From positions 1 to 64,000 of the forward strand of contig CAWDDX010000003.1 in NCBI GenBank assembly GCA_963801195.1: a DNA stretch of 64,000 nt, given 5' to 3'. Below are positions 36,623 to 46,461 of the stretch, one piece after another (position 1 is the first letter of the stretch; the number at the start of each line of letters is the position of its first letter). The stretch is from SZUA-36 sp963801195. GTDB lineage: Bacteria > Pseudomonadota > Gammaproteobacteria > Xanthomonadales > SZUA-36. The notes beneath the pieces were generated by a model, which was not told where the DNA came from, ran no database searches, and saw only the letters and a program-made list of their open reading frames with translations. The position numbers and the translations under genes are program-made.

Positions 36623-37597
36623 ATGAGCAATGACATTCCGGTGCTCGCCCTGACCCCGGGTGAGCCCGCCGGGATTGGTCCGGAATGCGCCATACGCATG
36701 GCCCGTGAACACCCGGAATTGCGCCTGTTGGCTGTAGCAGACCCCGGGTTGCTCAAAAACGCGGCGGACGCGCTGGATTCTGCGATCAGTATCAAAACCT
36801 GGCAGCCGGGTGAAGATGTTCATGCCGGGCAACTCAGTTGCTATCCTGTAGCAATGGCCAAACAGGTCAGACCGGGCCATCCGGAGCCTGCCAACGCTGC
36901 CTATGTCGTGGAAACCATCAAGGCGGCTGTCAGGCTGGTGCGGGCCGGTCATGCCGCCGCCCTGGTCACCGGACCGGTACACAAGGGCGTTATCAATGAC
37001 GGCAATATCGCATTCAGCGGCCACACTGAATTGCTCGCAGAACTGGCCGGTGTAAAAAAGGTGGTCATGATGCTCGCCGCCGGTGACCTGCGCGTCGCCC
37101 TGGTGACGACCCATTTGGCCCTGCGTGACGTCCCTGATGCAATCACCTTTGAGAACGTCAGCACCAGTTTGCGTATCACCCACCGGGAGCTGCAAACACG
37201 ATTTGGTATCAGCGACCCTGTAATCCAGGTGCTGGGTCTCAACCCGCACGCTGGTGAGGGGGGCCACCTCGGCACCGAGGACGCACGTATTATTTTGAAG
37301 GTCATTGACGAATGCAGGGCGGAAGGCATCCATGCCCTTGGCCCGGTGCCCGCCGACACTGCTTTCACACCCTCCCGCCTGGCGGCCTGCGATGCGGTAT
37401 TGGCGATGTACCACGACCAGGGTCTGCCGGTCCTCAAGCACGCGGGTTTTGGCAAGGCCGTAAACATCACGTTGGGCTTACCTTTCATTCGCACCTCGGT
37501 TGACCATGGCACCGCCCTCGATATCGCCGGAAAAAACCGCGCCGACGCCGGCAGCATGTTTATTGCGGCCAGTGCGGCAATAGGCATGTGCCATTGA
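36623..37597 (+). CDS. pdxA: 4-hydroxythreonine-4-phosphate dehydrogenase
   Basis: NAD-dependent step of the DXP-dependent pyridoxal phosphate pathway. Seen: TPGEPAGIGPE at the N-terminus, metal ligands in SGHTELLAELAG, NPHAGEGGHLGTED and MYHDQGLPVLKH. 324 residues. The stop overlaps rsmA by ten bases, as commonly found. Confidence 0.96.
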   Translation: MSNDIPVLALTPGEPAGIGPECAIRMAREHPELRLLAVADPGLLKNAADALDSAISIKTWQPGEDVHAGQLSCYPVAMAKQVRPGHPEPANAAYVVETIKAAVRLVRAGHAAALVTGPVHKGVINDGNIAFSGHTELLAELAGVKKVVMMLAAGDLRVALVTTHLALRDVPDAITFENVSTSLRITHRELQTRFGISDPVIQVLGLNPHAGEGGHLGTEDARIILKVIDECRAEGIHALGPVPADTAFTPSRLAACDAVLAMYHDQGLPVLKHAGFGKAVNITLGLPFIRTSVDHGTALDIAGKNRADAGSMFIAASAAIGMCH

Positions 37598-38379
37598 GAC
37601 ACGTTGCGCGAAAACGGTTTGGTCAGAATTTTCTGCACGACCAAAAGGTGATTGACCGGATTATCGCCAGCATCGCTCCGCGCCCCACAGACCTGCTGGT
37701 CGAGATCGGCCCCGGCCGGGCGGCGCTCACCCGTGGGTTGCTCGAAAGCGGTGCCGAACTGCATCTCATCGAGCTTGACCGTGATCTCGTCGCCTACCTC
37801 GAGAAGCAGTTTTCTGCGTATCCGAATGTCACCATTCATTCCTGCGATGCACTCCGTGCCGATATCCCCGAATTGACCGGCCAACGTCCGTTCAGGCTGA
37901 TCGGCAACCTGCCCTATAACATTTCCACACCCTTGATCTTTCACGTCCTGCAATGGCGCGACATGGTCACCGACATGCATTTCATGCTGCAAAAGGAAGT
38001 GGTCGACCGCATGGCCGCGGGGCCAGGCAGCCGGACGTATGGACGCCTGTCGGTGATGACCCAGTTCCGTGCCGAGGTCACACACTTATTCGATGTCCAA
38101 CCCGAAAGCTTTTCACCGGCGCCAAAAGTGTGTTCAAGCATCGTCCGTTTAAGACCCCTGAAACAACCGCCGGTCGATGCGGGTTCATTTGAAAATTTTT
38201 CCAGGGTGGTAACGTCAGCGTTTTCAATGCGTCGTAAGACACTGCGCAACAGTCTCCGCGATGTTTTGTCCGCAGACGAGATTATCGCGGCCGGTATCAA
38301 CCCGGGTGATCGTGCCGAACAACTGAGCCTGTCGCAATTCGCCGCACTTGCCCGCTCACTGCCATTTGATGCAAACTGA
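37588..38379 (+). CDS. rsmA: 16S rRNA (adenine1518-N6/adenine1519-N6)-dimethyltransferase
   Basis: Dimethylates two adjacent adenines near the 3' end of 16S rRNA using S-adenosylmethionine. Seen: QNFLHDQKVIDRII, SAM motif VEIGPGRAALTRGL, and catalytic NLPYNISTPLIF. 263 residues. Start GTG 37588, inside the pdxA end, with no good ATG in frame. Acts early in 30S assembly. Confidence 0.96.
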   Translation: MPLRHVARKRFGQNFLHDQKVIDRIIASIAPRPTDLLVEIGPGRAALTRGLLESGAELHLIELDRDLVAYLEKQFSAYPNVTIHSCDALRADIPELTGQRPFRLIGNLPYNISTPLIFHVLQWRDMVTDMHFMLQKEVVDRMAAGPGSRTYGRLSVMTQFRAEVTHLFDVQPESFSPAPKVCSSIVRLRPLKQPPVDAGSFENFSRVVTSAFSMRRKTLRNSLRDVLSADEIIAAGINPGDRAEQLSLSQFAALARSLPFDAN

Positions 38380-38408
38380 AGTTCACCAATGAACCCCAGG
38401 CAGTGGCC

Positions 38409-38777
38409 ATGATTAAAAACATTCCGGTTCAAGTTGTCGCGCAGCCCCAGTTCCTCGGCCGGCACGAAGACAAGTTTGCCTTCGCCTACACGATTTACAT
38501 CACCAACCGTTCGGACCAGAACATCACCCTGCGAAACCGGCACTGGATCATTACCCATGCCAACGGCTCGACCGAAGAAATTATTGGTGAGGGCGTCATC
38601 GGCAAAACACCGGAACTTGCGCCAGGTAAATCCTACAGTTACACCAGCGGGGCGCTCATCCCTACACCGGTTGGTTCGATGCGGGGGTCATACGGGTTCG
38701 TCACCGATGACGGTTTTTCCTTTCGTGCGGAAATACCCGAGTTCACGCTGCACACACCTGACGCGCCGCTTCATTAG
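38409..38777 (+). CDS. apaG: ApaG (CorD) protein
   Basis: A single immunoglobulin-like beta-sandwich domain, 122 residues, with the family segments FAYTIYITNRSDQNITLRNR and MRGSYGFVTDDGFSF. Function not firmly known; the gene is linked to apaH in most Gammaproteobacteria and to divalent cation handling genetically. Start ATG 38409; GTG 38403 is also possible. Confidence 0.95.
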   Translation: MIKNIPVQVVAQPQFLGRHEDKFAFAYTIYITNRSDQNITLRNRHWIITHANGSTEEIIGEGVIGKTPELAPGKSYSYTSGALIPTPVGSMRGSYGFVTDDGFSFRAEIPEFTLHTPDAPLH

Positions 38778-38794
38778 CCGTACCCGTTTACTTT

Positions 38795-39610
38795 ATGTCC
38801 ACCTATCTGCTCGGCGACATACAGGGTTGTTATGATTCATTGCGGCGGTTGCTGGAAACCATCCATTTTGATCCCGCGACCGACCGGCTCTGGTCCTGCG
38901 GCGACCTGGTCAACCGAGGCGGACGTTCGCTGGAGGTATTGCGCCTGTTAAAGGGCTTCGGGTCCGCCGTCAGCGTCACGTTGGGCAACCATGACCTGCA
39001 CCTGCTGGCGACCTGCCACCGCTACCCCGAAGGAAATTCAGGCAACCCCGAGTTCGATGAGATCATTGCAGCGCCCGAATGCGCTTCGCTGATGGAATGG
39101 CTTCGCAGTTACCCGTTGGCCTCCTGGTCCGGCGAACACCAGACCCTAAGGGTTCATGCCGGTGTTATTCCGCAATGGGACGTGGAGGCAACACTCAGTG
39201 CGGCAAACGAAGTCTCTGAAATTTTACAATCCGATCAACGTGGAGAGTTTTACGAGCGCATGTACTCCAACAAGCCGAGACTGTGGCGTGAAGAAAGAAG
39301 TGGCTGGAAACGGCTTCGTCTGATAACGAATATCCTGACCAGATTACGCTTCTGCGATGAACTGGGTCGTGGCATTTACAGTGCATCCGGTCCGCCCGGC
39401 AGCCAGCCGCAAGGCTACCGGCCCTGGTTCAAACATAAACATCGGAAGACCCGGGACGTGACCATGATTTTCGGACATTGGGCAGCACTCGGCCTACGTG
39501 TCAAAAAGCGCTATATCGCGTTGGATTCGGGTTGTGTCTGGGGCGGAACGCTCAGCGCGATAAGGCTGGAAGACCGCACCATCTACCAGGTCCAGTGTTC
39601 GAAAAGGTGA
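38795..39610 (+). CDS. apaH: Bis(5'-nucleosyl)-tetraphosphatase, symmetrical
   Basis: Hydrolyses Ap4A to two ADP and can remove Np4 caps from RNA. Seen: metallophosphatase motifs GDIQGCYDSL, GDLVNRGG and GNHDLHLL, then HAGVIPQW and GHWAALG. 271 residues. It follows apaG at 17 bases. A small repeat relic with element ends begins 14 bases after its stop. Confidence 0.96.
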   Translation: MSTYLLGDIQGCYDSLRRLLETIHFDPATDRLWSCGDLVNRGGRSLEVLRLLKGFGSAVSVTLGNHDLHLLATCHRYPEGNSGNPEFDEIIAAPECASLMEWLRSYPLASWSGEHQTLRVHAGVIPQWDVEATLSAANEVSEILQSDQRGEFYERMYSNKPRLWREERSGWKRLRLITNILTRLRFCDELGRGIYSASGPPGSQPQGYRPWFKHKHRKTRDVTMIFGHWAALGLRVKKRYIALDSGCVWGGTLSAIRLEDRTIYQVQCSKR

Positions 39611-39623
39611 TACGCGGCGGCAC

Positions 39624-39655
39624 TAACCCGGCTCCTTGGTGAATTATCCGGGTTG
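39624..39655. mobile_element. Solo end or collapsed relic of a B-type element
   Basis: Reads taacccgg, then ccttggtgaattatccgggtt, i.e. the two inverted ends of element B brought together with the interior gone. The match to the B ends (ctggtgaattatccgggctaa at 16555-16575) is close. It supplies the folA stop. The aacccgg/ccgggtt arms could also fold as a hairpin between apaH and folA. Confidence 0.65.
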
Positions 39656-40147
39656 ACGGGAAATACGTTTGAACTCGATGATGCGGTAGGCCAGCTCGTT
39701 ATTTTCATCAGCGGGGAAATATTTTTCGCCGGTTTGTGCCCACTCGCTTTGATTCCATTCCGGGAACCAGGTATCCGCTTCCGGTTCGATATCGATCAGT
39801 GTCAGGATCATGCGTTGCGCGAGCGGCAGCGCCAGTGCGTATAACTGGCCGCCGCCGATCACCATGATTTCATCACTCTCTGAAATTTCAACGGCACGAT
39901 CGAGCGACGCAACCAGGTCGACGCCTTTTGCCGGGAGGGCGGGATTCCTGCTGATCACGATATTCTGCCGTCCCGGCAACGGCCTGCCAATAGCCTGCCA
40001 GGTCTTGCGACCCATGACGATTGACTTGCCCATCGTGGCCCGTTTGAAAAACTGTAACTCTGACGGCAGGTGCCAAGGCATACGACCCGCCAATCCGATC
40101 TCCCTGTTGCTGCCCATGGCGGCTATCAGTGTGAACGTCTTGCTCAT
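39644..40147 (-). CDS. folA: Dihydrofolate reductase
   Basis: Reduces dihydrofolate to tetrahydrofolate with NADPH. Seen: LIAAMGSNREIGLAGRMPWH with the conserved PW and acidic-site region, GRKTWQAIGRPLPGR for NADPH, and the MVIGGGQLY glycine turn. 167 residues from ATG 40147; the frame-open extension over thyA is not coding. It starts one base after the thyA stop, so thyA-folA is an operon. The terminal PG and TAA come from a B-type repeat end. Confidence 0.94.
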   Translation of the reverse strand: MSKTFTLIAAMGSNREIGLAGRMPWHLPSELQFFKRATMGKSIVMGRKTWQAIGRPLPGRQNIVISRNPALPAKGVDLVASLDRAVEISESDEIMVIGGGQLYALALPLAQRMILTLIDIEPEADTWFPEWNQSEWAQTGEKYFPADENNELAYRIIEFKRISRQPG

Positions 40148-40148
40148 T

Positions 40149-40982
40149 TCAGATTGCAATGGGCGCCTTGATACCCGGATGACACTGGTAATTCTGCAGG
40201 TCGAAATCCTCGTATTCAAACCCAAACAAGTCTTTCCTATCAGGATTGATTCGCATGACCGGCAGCGGGAAGGTATCCCGGGACAACTGTGTTTGCACCT
40301 GTTCGAGATGGTTCATATAAATATGTGCATCCCCCAGTGAAATGATGAAATCTCCGGGCCCGAGACCCAACACCTGGGCCATCATCATCGTCAGTAATGC
40401 GTAGGATGCTATATTGAACGGCACACCCAGGAATACGTCGGCACTTCGCTGGTACATATGGCAGCTCAACTTGCCATTGGCGACGTGAAACTGAAACATC
40501 ATGTGACACGGCGGCAGCGCTTGCAGACCGGCGCTCGCATTCGCCCCTGGGCTTTTCGTTTCATCCGGCAGAACCGAGGGGTTCCAGGCCGAGACGATAT
40601 GACGTCGCGAATCCGGTCGCGTGCGCAGATCTTTCAGGACCTGGCTCACCTGGTCGATATGCCGCCCGTCCGGCGCCAGCCAGTTACGCCACTGCGACCC
40701 GTAAACCGGGCCAAGGTCGCCATTTTCGTCTGCCCATTCATTCCAGATCGTGACGCCGTTTTCGTTCAGGTAGGCGACATTGGTGTCCCCTTTCAGAAAC
40801 CACAATAACTCGTGGATGATGGAGCGCAGGTGCAGCTTCTTGGTGGTCACACAGGGAAAACCCGCGGACAGGTCGAACCGCATCTGGTAACCGAACAGGC
40901 TTATGGTGCCGGTGCCGGTCCTGTCCGCTTTGCGGTCGCCCTTATCGAGTATGTCTTGCAAAAGCTGCAGGTAAGGTTTCAT
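40149..40982 (-). CDS. thyA: Thymidylate synthase
   Basis: Methylates dUMP to dTMP with methylene-tetrahydrofolate, yielding the dihydrofolate that FolA recycles. Seen: DRTGTGTISLFGYQMRF, catalytic Cys in LPPCHMMFQFHV, and the C-terminal QRSADVFLGVPFNIA and YQCHPGIKAPIAI. 277 residues, slightly longer than the 264-residue E. coli form because of an insert before the catalytic Cys (KSPGANASAGLQ). ATG 40982. Followed directly by folA. Confidence 0.96.
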   Translation of the reverse strand: MKPYLQLLQDILDKGDRKADRTGTGTISLFGYQMRFDLSAGFPCVTTKKLHLRSIIHELLWFLKGDTNVAYLNENGVTIWNEWADENGDLGPVYGSQWRNWLAPDGRHIDQVSQVLKDLRTRPDSRRHIVSAWNPSVLPDETKSPGANASAGLQALPPCHMMFQFHVANGKLSCHMYQRSADVFLGVPFNIASYALLTMMMAQVLGLGPGDFIISLGDAHIYMNHLEQVQTQLSRDTFPLPVMRINPDRKDLFGFEYEDFDLQNYQCHPGIKAPIAI

Positions 40983-40997
40983 GAATTTGAGATGGCC

Positions 40998-41861
40998 TTA
41001 TGATTGTCCGGTGTCGGAATGTCTGGCGTACCACATGATAATAAAACCAGCCACTATCATAGGTAAAGACAACAGCATCCCCATGGTTATCCAGTGCATG
41101 GCGAGAAAACCCAGTTGCTGGTCCGGCTGGCGGAAGAATTCAGCAATGAACCTGAATATTCCATACCCCGCCAGGAACAGGCCGGAAATGGCCGCAGTCG
41201 GCCTGGGCTTACGCGAATACCACATCATTATGACGAACAGCGCCAGCCCCTCGAGACCGGCCTGGTACAGCTGGCTCGGGTGGCGCGCAAGATGGTCCAG
41301 CGCTCCGGACCGCCAGGCTTCTTCCAGCGCGGCCGTTTCTCCCGGCCTGAATCCGGTGGATTTGGCAAAAATCATCGCCCACGGCACGTCGGTCAGACGG
41401 CCCCACAATTCGCCACCGATAAAATTCCCCAGGCGTCCGAAGGCAAGCCCGAGTGGCACCATGGGTGCGACGAAATCCGCGACTTGCCAGAATGACCGCG
41501 CAGTTCGCCTGGCAAACAGGATCATTGCGACGATTACACCGATCAGACCACCGTGGAATGACATACCGCCATCCCATATTCTGAACAGCGACAACGGATC
41601 CTGTATCAGCATGTCGGAAGCATAGAACAGCATGTAGCCAATACGCCCGCCGAGCACAACGCCAAGCATGCCGTAAAACAGAACATCGCTGACATCCTGT
41701 CTACTCCAGCCCCACCAGCGCTGGTTGACGGCGCGGTGATTGGCGATAAACCAGAAAGACAGGAAGGCCATCAGGTACATGATGCCGTACCAATGAATGT
41801 CCAGCGGACCGATGGAAATCGCTACCGGATCGATATTAATCAGGGGATATTTTGTATTCAC
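40998..41861 (-). CDS. lgt: Prolipoprotein diacylglyceryl transferase
   Basis: Inner-membrane enzyme that adds diacylglycerol to the lipobox Cys of prolipoproteins. Seen: seven hydrophobic segments, GGRIGYMLFY, the essential His in MSFHGGLIGV, the signature GRLGNFIGGELWGR and RHPSQLYQ. GTG 41861 (VNTKYPLINIDP) has a ribosome site aaggga upstream and yields 287 residues; the open frame to 41933 is longer than the family. First gene of an lgt-thyA-folA unit. Confidence 0.95.
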   Translation of the reverse strand: MNTKYPLINIDPVAISIGPLDIHWYGIMYLMAFLSFWFIANHRAVNQRWWGWSRQDVSDVLFYGMLGVVLGGRIGYMLFYASDMLIQDPLSLFRIWDGGMSFHGGLIGVIVAMILFARRTARSFWQVADFVAPMVPLGLAFGRLGNFIGGELWGRLTDVPWAMIFAKSTGFRPGETAALEEAWRSGALDHLARHPSQLYQAGLEGLALFVIMMWYSRKPRPTAAISGLFLAGYGIFRFIAEFFRQPDQQLGFLAMHWITMGMLLSLPMIVAGFIIMWYARHSDTGQS

Positions 41862-42036
41862 CAGGCATTTCCCTTCGGGGATAGCATCAAAATCGCAGGC
41901 AGCATATGACAGACTCAGGACGCTCGCAAGCAACCACCGACAGTATGCGTTGATCTCCTTTGAAGCAACTCACAGCGATGTTGGGTTACACTGCTATGCG
42001 CTTGAAGCAGTCATTCGATAACTGGCCACAAAATAT

Positions 42037-43866
42037 ATGCTTGAACTTGCTTTACCCAACATGCACGCGCTGGCAGTGATGATCATGATTGTGATCGCAC
42101 TGGTGCTGTTCACACGCGACAACATACCGATGGAGACAACCAGCCTGGTGGTACTTGTGGTACTGGCGATCGGTTTCCAGATTTTTCCTTATGAGTCAGA
42201 GGGCCAGGTACTCGAACCTGCCGATTTCTTTGCCGGCTTCGGTAACCGCGCACTGATTGCGGTCTCCGCACTGATGATCGTTGGCCAGGGCATGATCAGT
42301 ACCGGTGCGCTGGAACCGGTGGGGCGTCTGCTGGCCAGGTTATGGCGGCGAAGCCCTTCGCTGACTTTGCTGTTGACCATCGTCATGACGGCTTTTCTCA
42401 GTGCCTTCATCAACAACACACCGATCGTTGTTCTGATGCTGCCCATCCTCATCGGCGTGGCGGTAAAGACCGGTTCTCCACCATCGAGTTCCCTGATGTC
42501 GATGGGTTTTGCGAGCATCGTCGGTGGCATGGCCACGACCATCGGTACGTCGACGAACCTGCTTGTGGTTAATGTCGCCGCCGACATGGGCATGAACCGT
42601 TTCAACATGTTCGATTTTCTCGGACCGGTGCTGGTTTCCGGTTCCGTTGCAATCCTCTACCTCTGGCTGATAGCGCCGCGCATCCTGCCAAAACGCCTGC
42701 CGCCGATGAACCGCGGGGTGTCCAGGGTATATACCGCACAGATCAAGCTGAGTACCAGCAGTCCTGTCGTCGGACAGACCCTGGCGGACGCGATCGCGCG
42801 CACAGGTGAAAGCGTCAAGGTGGAAACCATCCAGCGCGGTAAAGGCGTATTCATCAACCCGTTGCCGGATGTGAAGTTACGTACCGGTGACAGAATTACC
42901 ACCAGTAACACGCAACAGAAGTTGAGGGAATACGCACGCCTGTTGGGCGGCACGCTTTTCGCCGATGACCACGAGGTCGATGAGAGCCACCCGCTTTCGA
43001 CCTATGGAACGCAGATTTCGGAAGTTGCCATCACACCCGCATCAAGGCTCAATGGCGTGCGTATCGGAAAAGCGGGGTTGCTGTCCCGCTTCGGACTGAG
43101 ATTGCTCGCTTTCAACCGCTTTGAAGGCATGGAGGAACGGGAATCACCCGGTCTCGATGACACGCGCCTGCGTAGCGGGGACGTATTACTGGTGCAATCA
43201 ACCCTGGACAACCTTGCCGAGCTCAAGCAAAGTGCCGACTTCCTGATTCTGGACGGCAGTATTAACCTTCCGCGCGCACGCAAGGCGCCGATCGCGCTAG
43301 CGGTTATCTTTGGCGTGGTTGCACTGGCTGCGATGAAGGTCATGCCGATCGAAGTCAGTGCGCTGTTCGGCTGCCTCGTACTGATCCTCACCGGTTGCCT
43401 TACCTGGAAGGACGCCATGAATGCACTCAGCACCCAGGTCATCCTTATTATCGTGTCTTCACTGGCACTGGGTCTGGCCCTGCTGAGAACCGGCGGTGCG
43501 GATTTCCTCGCCAACCTGTTTGTCTACATTACTTTTGGCGCACCGCCGGCGGTTGTGCTGATGAGCCTGATGTTGATGATGGGTGTCATGACCAACGTGG
43601 TTTCCAATAACGCCGCAGCCGTCATTGGCACACCGATTGCGATTGGTATCGCGCAGCGTCTCGGCCTGCCGCTGGAACCGTTCGTAATGGCAGTGCTATA
43701 TGGTGCCAACCTTAGTTTCGCAACACCGATGGCCTACCAGACCAACGTGCTGATCATGAACGCGGGTGGGTATAAATTTGGCGACTTCGTGCGCGTCGGC
43801 GTGCCGCTGACCATTATCACGTGGCTGTTGTTGAGTGGTGTTTTGATCTGGGCATACAGTCTTTAG
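42037..43866 (+). CDS. SLC13/CitT-type permease with two TrkA-C domains
   Basis: 609 residues. N- and C-terminal membrane halves (about 10-195 and 425-609) carry SLC13/DASS-type features: FINNTPIVVLMLP, GTSTNLLVV and, in the second half, VSNNAAAVIGTPIAIG. Two cytosolic TrkA-C (RCK-like) domains sit between them (about 225-400). Homologues transport sulfate, dicarboxylates or related anions with Na+. The anion here is unknown. ATG 42037, transcribed away from lgt. Confidence 0.88.
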   Translation: MLELALPNMHALAVMIMIVIALVLFTRDNIPMETTSLVVLVVLAIGFQIFPYESEGQVLEPADFFAGFGNRALIAVSALMIVGQGMISTGALEPVGRLLARLWRRSPSLTLLLTIVMTAFLSAFINNTPIVVLMLPILIGVAVKTGSPPSSSLMSMGFASIVGGMATTIGTSTNLLVVNVAADMGMNRFNMFDFLGPVLVSGSVAILYLWLIAPRILPKRLPPMNRGVSRVYTAQIKLSTSSPVVGQTLADAIARTGESVKVETIQRGKGVFINPLPDVKLRTGDRITTSNTQQKLREYARLLGGTLFADDHEVDESHPLSTYGTQISEVAITPASRLNGVRIGKAGLLSRFGLRLLAFNRFEGMEERESPGLDDTRLRSGDVLLVQSTLDNLAELKQSADFLILDGSINLPRARKAPIALAVIFGVVALAAMKVMPIEVSALFGCLVLILTGCLTWKDAMNALSTQVILIIVSSLALGLALLRTGGADFLANLFVYITFGAPPAVVLMSLMLMMGVMTNVVSNNAAAVIGTPIAIGIAQRLGLPLEPFVMAVLYGANLSFATPMAYQTNVLIMNAGGYKFGDFVRVGVPLTIITWLLLSGVLIWAYSL

Positions 43867-44287
43867 AAACTATATTGAGGGGTTAGGGACAGCACTTGGG
43901 AATTCATCTGCCAGCTCATCGGATGTGAAGAGTGCATTTGTTGCCTGAGAACGGTATATTAGCCGTATGTGAGCCGTACGTGGTCCGCATCAACAGATGA
44001 TTATATGATGCAGTCCGTAGCTACCTCGAACACGCAATACAGCAATCAAGAGATGCCATCAAACTATTTGCAAAATTTCGGCAGCAATACCAATCTACAC
44101 TCTCGCCTACTTGAATTCGGAACGGATCAAAATGGTTAAAACGACTGGATTTTGCGATATAATGGCCGTTCGATTGATTAAGTAACGCGATTGAAGCCAT
44201 AACGATTGACGGAAAGCAGCTCAAAATATAGAGTGTGCCGACCAATCCTTTTCATCAACAGATTTTTTAAAGCCATTGAGACGAAGC
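43867..44287. other. Intergenic leader region before the TonB2-type operon
   Basis: No gene. Contains a candidate promoter at 44136-44163 (separate entry). No Fur-type 19-bp palindrome is obvious by eye, although TonB systems are commonly iron-regulated. Confidence 0.45.
44136..44163 (+). promoter_or_regulatory. Candidate sigma-70 promoter for the TonB2-type operon
   Basis: A consensus TATAAT at 44158-44163, with a weak -35-like ttaaaa (44136-44141) at a 16-base spacing. It lies about 125 bases upstream of the first gene of the operon. Confidence 0.4.
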
Positions 44288-45076
44288 ATGCTAAACAATA
44301 GAAAGATTACCTGCCTAATGTCCTCTGTCTTCATTTTCGCACTTGCCGGTTTGTCTTCCCAGGCATTCGCAGTGAGCATCAATGAAGTCATGCAGGAAGG
44401 GGAAAACCGCGCAGATGCCGGCGCCACTGCACAACAACAGATTGATTCAGTCGCCGATCAAACTGAAAAAATCATCAACGACTACAGGACTGTAACCAAG
44501 GTTGTGGACGGACTCAAAGTCTACAATTCGCTGTTGCAGACCCAGTTGAATAACCAGAAAGACGAAATGCAGGCCCTGACGGACTCTATCGCCAACGTCG
44601 CATTGATCGAACGGCAGATCGTCCCGCTGATGACACGCATGGTCGACGCCCTGGAAGAATTCGTCAAGCTGGACACGCCATTCCTCGTTAAAGAGCGTAC
44701 CGCGCGTATCAAGCGTCTGCGAGATATATTGGAACGTTCAGATGTATCTGCAGCTGAAAAATTACGCGTCGTTCTTGAGGGCTACCAGATTGAAAACGAT
44801 TACGGTCGTACGATCGAAGCTTACAAGGGTTCGACAGAAATCAACGGCAACCAGCTGGAAGTTGACTTCCTGCGTATCGGCCGTGTCTCTTTGTTGTACC
44901 AGACGGTAGGTGGAGAACACACGGGCGCCTGGGAATCATCGAAAGGCGCGTTTGTCGAACTCCCGCCGGAAACCTATCAGAAACAGGTTTTAGACGGACT
45001 CAAGATCGCACGTAAACAGGTTGCGCCGGATTTACTTGTCGTACCCGTTCCTGCACCGACGAGGGTAATGCAATGA
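44288..45076 (+). CDS. DUF3450 family exported protein (first gene of the TonB2-type cluster)
   Basis: About 262 residues. A signal peptide (MLNNRKITCLMSSVFIFAL ... QAFA) leads a long coiled coil (about 30-160, many Gln/Asp/Glu/Lys with Leu/Ile/Val heptads) and a small globular C-terminus. DUF3450 genes are found only next to ExbB/TtpC-type genes, and an accessory role in TonB energy transduction is inferred from that linkage. Start ATG 44288 with gagacgaag upstream. The stop overlaps the next start (ATGA at 45073). Confidence 0.85.
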   Translation: MLNNRKITCLMSSVFIFALAGLSSQAFAVSINEVMQEGENRADAGATAQQQIDSVADQTEKIINDYRTVTKVVDGLKVYNSLLQTQLNNQKDEMQALTDSIANVALIERQIVPLMTRMVDALEEFVKLDTPFLVKERTARIKRLRDILERSDVSAAEKLRVVLEGYQIENDYGRTIEAYKGSTEINGNQLEVDFLRIGRVSLLYQTVGGEHTGAWESSKGAFVELPPETYQKQVLDGLKIARKQVAPDLLVVPVPAPTRVMQ

Positions 45077-46449
45077 TTAGCATCATCAAAAAAATCGGCC
45101 TGGCCAGTGGCCTTATGCTGGCCATCACCCTGTCTGCCCACGCAGCGACTGCCATTTCACTGGATGAGCTTCTGCAACAGGTCAAGTCCGGCCGCGTAGC
45201 CGATGCAGCTGAAAACAAGGCAAGACTCGACGAGTTCCGCGCCAACCGCGCGCAGCAGAGCAAGTTGCTGAACGACGAAAAAGCTGAGCAGAAACGTCAG
45301 GAAGAACTTTCCGTGAAGATGGAAGGACAGTTTAACGACAACGACGCACAAATCCTCGTACTCGAACAAGCTTTCCAGCAACGTCTTGGTGGTTTGAAAG
45401 AACTGTTTGGTGTTTTGCAACAGGCTTCAGGCGACGCCCGCGGCCAGTTTGAAGGTTCGCTGACCCAGGTCCAGTTCCCTGAGCGCACCGAGTTCCTGCT
45501 CGAGTTTGCCAAGAAGATGGGACAGTCAAACAGGCTGGCTTCACTTGAAGAGATTGAGCGTCTGTGGTTTGAACTGCAGCGTGAAATGACCGAAACAGGC
45601 AAAGTTGTTACGTTTAAGACCAAAGTGGTTAATTCCCTGGGTGAAGAAAATGAACAGGACGTGACACGTATTGGTGCATTCAACGTCGTATCTGAAGGCA
45701 AGTACCTGGAGTACATTCCTGAGACCCAGCGCCTGGTTGAATTGCAACGTCAACCGCCGAGCCGTTACACCGACCGTATTGAAGACCTCGTTGATGCTAC
45801 GGAAGGCGAATGGCCGATCGGTATCGATCCGACCCGCGGCCAGTTATTGAGTCTGCTGGTGCAGTCACCCAATCTGCAGGAGCGCATCGCACAGGGCGGC
45901 ACCGTCGGTTATGTCATTATCGTTCTCGGTGTCATCGGCGTATTGATCGCCATCTGGCGCTTGCTCGTGCTGTCTGCAGTTGGGGCCAAGGTCAACAGCC
46001 AGGTCAAGAACCTCGGACAACCCAATACCAATAACCCGCTGGGCCGTGTACTCAAAGTTGGTAAAGATTCCACCGGCTCCGACATTGAAACTGTTGAACT
46101 AAAACTGGGCGAGGCGATTCTAAGAGAAACACCGAAGTTCAATTCAATGTTACCGTTACTGAAAATCATCTCCGTTGTTGCACCGCTACTCGGTCTGCTG
46201 GGTACGGTAACCGGTATGATCGTGACCTTCCAGGCCATCACGCTGTATGGCGCCGGTGATCCGAAACTGATGGCAGGCGGTATTTCTACGGCACTGGTGA
46301 CCACGGTTCTCGGTCTTGTTGTGGCCATTCCGACAGTCTTCATGCATACGCTGGTTTCCAGCCGTGCGAGGCGACTGACGCAGATTCTGCAGGAAGAAGC
46401 CGCCGGCATGCTCGCTGAGCTTGCCGAAGGTCAAGAGTCAACTGCATAA
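45073..46449 (+). CDS. TtpC-like MotA/TolQ/ExbB proton-channel protein with long periplasmic N-terminus
   Basis: 458 residues. A signal-like N-terminal helix (LGLASGLMLAITLSAHA) and a large coiled-coil periplasmic domain (about 25-275) precede the ExbB core: TM1 near 278-300 (GYVIIVLGVIGVLIAIW), then two TMs around 355-425 with LGLLGTVTGMIVTFQ and GISTALVTTVLGLVVAIPTVF. This layout is that of Vibrio TtpC in the TonB2 system, which is needed with ExbB2-ExbD2 to energise outer-membrane receptors. Overlaps the DUF3450 gene. Confidence 0.9.
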   Translation: MISIIKKIGLASGLMLAITLSAHAATAISLDELLQQVKSGRVADAAENKARLDEFRANRAQQSKLLNDEKAEQKRQEELSVKMEGQFNDNDAQILVLEQAFQQRLGGLKELFGVLQQASGDARGQFEGSLTQVQFPERTEFLLEFAKKMGQSNRLASLEEIERLWFELQREMTETGKVVTFKTKVVNSLGEENEQDVTRIGAFNVVSEGKYLEYIPETQRLVELQRQPPSRYTDRIEDLVDATEGEWPIGIDPTRGQLLSLLVQSPNLQERIAQGGTVGYVIIVLGVIGVLIAIWRLLVLSAVGAKVNSQVKNLGQPNTNNPLGRVLKVGKDSTGSDIETVELKLGEAILRETPKFNSMLPLLKIISVVAPLLGLLGTVTGMIVTFQAITLYGAGDPKLMAGGISTALVTTVLGLVVAIPTVFMHTLVSSRARRLTQILQEEAAGMLAELAEGQESTA

Positions 46450-46461
46450 GGTAGTCATCTC